From Antedon mediterranea (Eukaryota > Echinodermata > Crinoidea > Comatulida > Antedonidae): a DNA stretch of 64,000 nt. Positions within the stretch are counted from its first letter, which is position 1. Each line of letters starts with the position of its first letter. The translations under genes were made by a program, and so were the position numbers. The notes beneath the pieces are model-generated. The model was not told the DNA's origin and did no database searches. It saw nothing but the letters and a program-made list of their open reading frames with translations. The stretch is from assembly GCF_964355755.1 (NCBI RefSeq), contig NC_092676.1, positions 7,608,288 through 7,672,287 on the forward strand. Direction: 5' to 3'. Shown piece by piece: positions 43,201 to 49,200 of this stretch.

Positions 43201-46200
43201 TTGAATTATTATTATTATTATTTTAGGGGTCAATGTGAGACAAGTTCTACTTCTAATTTTGATCCCTAAGATGGTCTTATATTAATTGTTTATGATTGTT
43301 TATTGTAATATTGTTTGTTATATATTGTGACCATCTTAAATAAATGTATTATTGAATTGAATTGAATTGACATTGATTGTAACGGAAAGTGACATAACTA
43401 CCTAATACCCCGTACAGTAAATGTACATAGATTGAAATGGAAAGTGACATAACTACCTAATACCACGTACAGTAATGTACATAGATTGAAATGGAAAGTG
43501 ACATAGATACCCAATACCCGTACAGTAAATGTACATTGATTGTAACGGAAAGTGACATAGATACCTAATACCCCGTACAGTAAATGTATATAGATTGCAA
43601 CGGAAAGTGACATAGATACCTAATATCACGTACAGTAAACGTACATTGATTGTAACTGAAAGTGACATAGATACCTAATACCCAGTACAGTAAATGTACA
43701 TTGATTGTAACTGAAAGTGACATAGATACCTAATACCCCGTACAGTAAATGTACATTGATTGTAACGGAAAGTGACATAGATACCTAATACCCCGTACAG
43801 TAAACGTACATTGATTGTAACGGAAAGTGACATAGATACCTAATACCCGTACAGTAAACGTATATAGATTGTAACGGAAAGTGACATAGATACCTAATAC
43901 CCGTACAGTAAATGTACATTGATTGTAACGGAAAGTGACATAGATACCTAATACCCGTACAGTAAACGTATATAGATTGCAACGGAAAGTGACATAGATA
44001 CCTAATACCCCGTACAGTAAATGTACATTGATTGTAACGGAAAGTGACATAGATACCTAATACTCCGTACAGTAAACGTACACAGATTGTAACGGAAAGT
44101 GACATAGATACCTAATACCCAGTACAGTAAATGTACATTGATTGTAACTGAAAGTGACATAGATACCTAATACCCGTACAGTAAACGTACATTGATTGTA
44201 ACTGAAAGTGACATAGATACCTAATACCCCGTACAGTAAACGTACATTGATTGTAACGGAAAGTGACATAGATACCTAATACCCCGTACAGTAAACGTAC
44301 ATTGATTGTAACGGAAAGTGACATAGATACCTAATACCCGTACAGTAATGTACATAGATTGAAATGGAAAGTGACATAGATACCCAATACCCGTACAGTA
44401 AATGTACATTGATTGTAACGGAAAGTGACATAACTACCTAATACCCCGTACAGTAAATGTACATAGATTGAAATGGAAAGTGACATAACTACCTAATACC
44501 ACGTACAGTAATGTACATAGATTGAAATGGAAAGTGACATAGATACCTAATACCCAGTACAGTAAATGTACATTGATTGTAACTGAAAGTGACATAGATA
44601 CCTAATACCCAGTACAGTAAATGTACATTGATTGTAACTGAAAGTGACATAGATACCTAATACCCCGTACAGTAAATGTACATTGATTGTAACGGAAAGT
44701 GACATAGATACCTAATACCCCGTACAGTAAACGTACATTGATTGTAACGGAAAGTGACATAGATACCTAATACCCGTACAGTAAACGTATATAGATTGTA
44801 ACGGAAAGTGACATAGATACCTAATACCCGTACAGTAAACGTACATTGATTGTAACGGAAAGTGACATAGATACCTAATACCCGTACAGTAAACGTATAT
44901 AGATTGTAACGGAAAGTGACATAGATACCTAATACCCGTACAGTAAACGTACATTGATTGTAACGGAAAGTGACATAGATACCTAATACCCGTACAGTAA
45001 ATGTACATAGATTGCAACGGAAAGTGACATAGATACCTAATACCCCGTACAGTAAATGTACATTGATTGTAACGGAAAGTGACATAGATACCTAATACTC
45101 CGTACAGTAAACGTACACAGATTGTAACGGAAAGTGACATAGATACCTAATACCCAGTACAGTAAATGTACATTGATTGTAACTGAAAGTGACATAGATA
45201 CCTAATACCCGTACAGTAAACGTATATAGATTGCAACTGAAAGTGACATAGATACCTAATACCCCGTACAGTAAACGTACATTGATTGTAACGGAAAGTG
45301 ACATAGATACCTAATACCCGTACAGTAAACGTACCGTATATAGATTGTAACGGAAAGTGACATAGATACCTAATACCCCGTACAGTAAACGTACATTGAT
45401 TGTAACGGAAAGTGACATAGATACCTAATACCCAGTACAGTAAATGTACATTGATTGTAACGGAAAGTGACATAGATACCTAATACCCGTACAGTAAATG
45501 TACATTGATTGTAACGGAAAGTGACATAGATACCTAATACCCGTACAGTAAACGTACATTGATTGTAACGGAAAGTGACATAGATACCTAATACCCAGTA
45601 CAGTAAATGTACATTGATTGTAACGGAAAGTGACATAGATACCTAATACCCCGTACAGTAAACGTACCGTATATAGATTGTAACGGAAAGTGACATAGAT
45701 ACCTAATACCCCGTACAGTAAACGTACATTGATTGTAACGGAAAGTGACATAGATACCTAATACCCAGTACAGTAAATGTACATTGATTGTAACGGAAAG
45801 TGACATAGATACCTAATACCCGTACAGTAAATGTACATTGATTGTAACGGAAAGTGACATAGATACCTAATACCCGTACAGTAAATGTACACAAATTGTA
45901 ACGGAAAGTGACATAGATACCTAATACCCCGTACAGTAAATGTACACAGATTGTAACGGAAAGTGACATACCTAATACCCGTACAGTTAATGTACACAGA
46001 TTGTAACGGAAAGTGACATAGATACCTAATATCCGTACAGTAAACGTACATTGTAACGCAAATTGACATACTTACCTAATATCCGTACAGTAAACGTACA
46101 CAGATTGTAACGCATTATTCCACCACTGCTAACTGATGCTACGTACTCTACAATGGTTACACCCAGTGGAAACGAGTAGCCGGGTTCAATTGTTGACGAT

Positions 46201-49200
46201 ATGTCTGGTTGGGGGTGAAAAATCGAAAACTCCATATCGGTCGTTGGAGGTGTCCATGTAATAATGGCTGTCGATGATGAGTTGGTGATAAGGAATTCAA
46301 CATCATCTGGACAATCATGGATCCGTGGTTCGTCTTCAGTGACTTTTTTTTAACATAAATTAAAAAAAATAACATTAAAATTGAAAATCGTTCTAATCGT
46401 GGCCTTTATACTTTTTTTTTTTTTGCAATTTGATACCCTCCCTAAGTTTGGTTCCCACTATGTCGTAACGCAAATAAGTTGACCAATGACAAGCAACAGT
46501 TTGAATATTCTGTCGGTTGAAATGGCATATTAAAAAATAGATATATAATAAAAGGGGGACAATAAATCTTTAAACAACACACAGATATAAATTGGAATGT
46601 ATACGGTCGGGCATTTATATTATTGCGTAAGATTCAATCCCACGACCATCAAAAAAACGTGTGTTGCTAGCTGTACGCGTAACACATTTCCGCTTTCTTC
46701 GATCGTGCACACTTCCTTACGCGCGCGCTTGTGCCACGGTAACGATGTTTCCATGAGAAACTTCATGACAACTAAACAAAACATAACTTGGATGAATTTT
46801 CAAGAGTGATCACGGACTCTACAAAGCTCAGTAAGTGTCTACTTATTGTTTATTATTATACTACAATATAATGTATACTTAATTTAAATGTTAAATACTT
46901 CAATTTGTTTAGATATGAATCAGTTGAAAGCTTATAACAACTGTGACTCCTACTACTAAATAAAGAATCAAAACCCTGTCTGACTTTTTAGGCACACTTA
47001 GGAACACGTTTCACGTTTTGCTTCTCCTGGTATATTCGATTTTAAGAATCTAGCATCAACTGGAGTTTAAAACATGTTTCTGTTTTGTATTTTAGATTGA
47101 ATACTTTCTGTTAGAAGTTTTTCTACTTAAACCTTCTAGAGGTAAGCAATATTTTAAATAATATTCATTATTTATAGGGCATTTATTTGTATATGGTGCA
47201 GAGATTGTATTAACAAAGATTACACTGTTTTATTCATAAATAGAGAATTATTTTAATGCAGAAATAACTTTTTTTTCAATCAGAATAATTAAACACGGGA
47301 ATGCCTGGCCCAGCCAGTTATTTAATCCCCCTCAGTCAATACATTTAAGTCAAGACTTGACATTGTTAAGACCAGACATGGAAGCAAATAGGAACTAACC
47401 TGAACTAATTCCTTCCAAACATTAAGTGTAATTAATAGGGCATCTTTCATTTGTATATGGGGCAGCGGTCGAAGTAACACGAACTATACCAGTCTATCGT
47501 AATTTGAATGTAAGCCTACTGACATTACTGTACCATGTGTCCTTTGTGTTTCAGATATGCCTGGAAGGTCCTGGAGAAACCCCTTTAAAACTTGTAAACC
47601 CAGAAAATGCTTTAGGAACAGGTATGTGAGATACAGTCAATTTTTTTTCCAGCAGAGAAAAAAAAGTATGAAAAAGTATGACGAAGTATAATATTGATTA
47701 TTGACAAAAAAAAACTCCGAAAAATACAATAAAGATATTGTTTTGTTTAATTTTCAGCCGGTCAGCCATTTCAGGCTTTTTCAGGAAATATGTCATGTGC
47801 TGTTTTTACAATGCTAACGATGATGACAATGATCAAACATCATTTCAAACCTGGTTGAGCGTACCACCTGCCTTAAGAATTGCAATTATCCAAATCATAT
47901 ATGGAATTGCTATTCTCACCCTGCCTCAAACATCGGCCATCGGATACGATAAACAGGAATTGCCATTTGGCATTGACAATGACATAATAAGTGGATTTGG
48001 AAGAGATCTCCTTATTCTGGATGGACGCGTCTTTGGACGTAAAAACGGCGAACCTGACTCAATGGTAGCTCTTAACTGGATAAGAAAATGGTGCCTCCTG
48101 GACGTTATCAATAATGTACCGGCAATTGGATACACACCAGATGGAAGGGACAGTAACAGCTACACAACGAATGGATATTGCCCAAGTCTGTCTAGCCCAC
48201 TGACCTCATCACCAATATGTAACACTTGGAGCAAACAAGACTTCAAGACTTCTCCAACTTCGGAACACTGGATAAAACGCATGTCACTTGAAATCCGGAT
48301 AATGGACGGAAACCTTAAAAACCATGTTCAATATTTAGCATCTGATCGTCTGTATCCAGCAACGAAGGATAGTCACCAGGTAGGTTGAATTGAATTTGAA
48401 AGGTTCAACACTCCAATCAAAGCTTTTGACAGATAATTTTTAAATGTTTTTATGACATGACAGAAAGAAACATTATAAATTATTGTATACGTGTTTACTT
48501 TATAGATAGTACTTGGCACTGGTTCCTATGGCAGAGTTTTACTTAATCGCCTTGGAGATTGTAATGGCAAACTTGTGGCTGTTAAGGCTATCATCACAAC
48601 AACCAATAAGCCTAGAAAATTCAATCGGTTCGCCGACAAGCTGGCAGTTTCCCTTGAAGCTAGAATAATGAAGGAGTTATCCCAAGAAAGCGACGTGTTT
48701 CCGCGGGTGTATGGTGTTTGTGAAGCAGTTACCTCCGACACACAATGGGCCATTGTTATGGAATTTGTTGGCGACTCAACATCATTCAAATCAACATCAT
48801 TGATGAAAGCTTTAGCATCTGGTTCACCACATATTACCACGATTGATTGTTTTCGCATTATTTTTGACATCGCAAAAGGAGTTGAGATACTTCGGATGAA
48901 TGGTTTAATTCACAATGACCTGGCGACTCGGAATGTTCTTATTTACAACAAGGGTCCTCGTATCTCTGCAAAAATTGTCGATTTTGGCTCAGTTTGCACC
49001 ACAGAAGCACCGTTTGATGTCTTCCAATTGAATAATACCGACAAAGCCGATGTCTTCGACCTCATGCAAGATCACCCGGAAAATGCACCAGAGCTGTATA
49101 ACATCAACACACCACCGACCTTTGCCTCAGACATCTACAGTCTTGGTGTCATAATTGAAGGCATTGCCGCCAACAAAGCATTAATGTCGCTAATGGATAT

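Noticed and set aside
38700-46069. Many ORFs of 60-144 codons with YVTFRYNQCTFTV-type repeats
   Set aside because: By-products of the ~55-bp minisatellite; only the final unit is real coding sequence (end of receptor exon 5).
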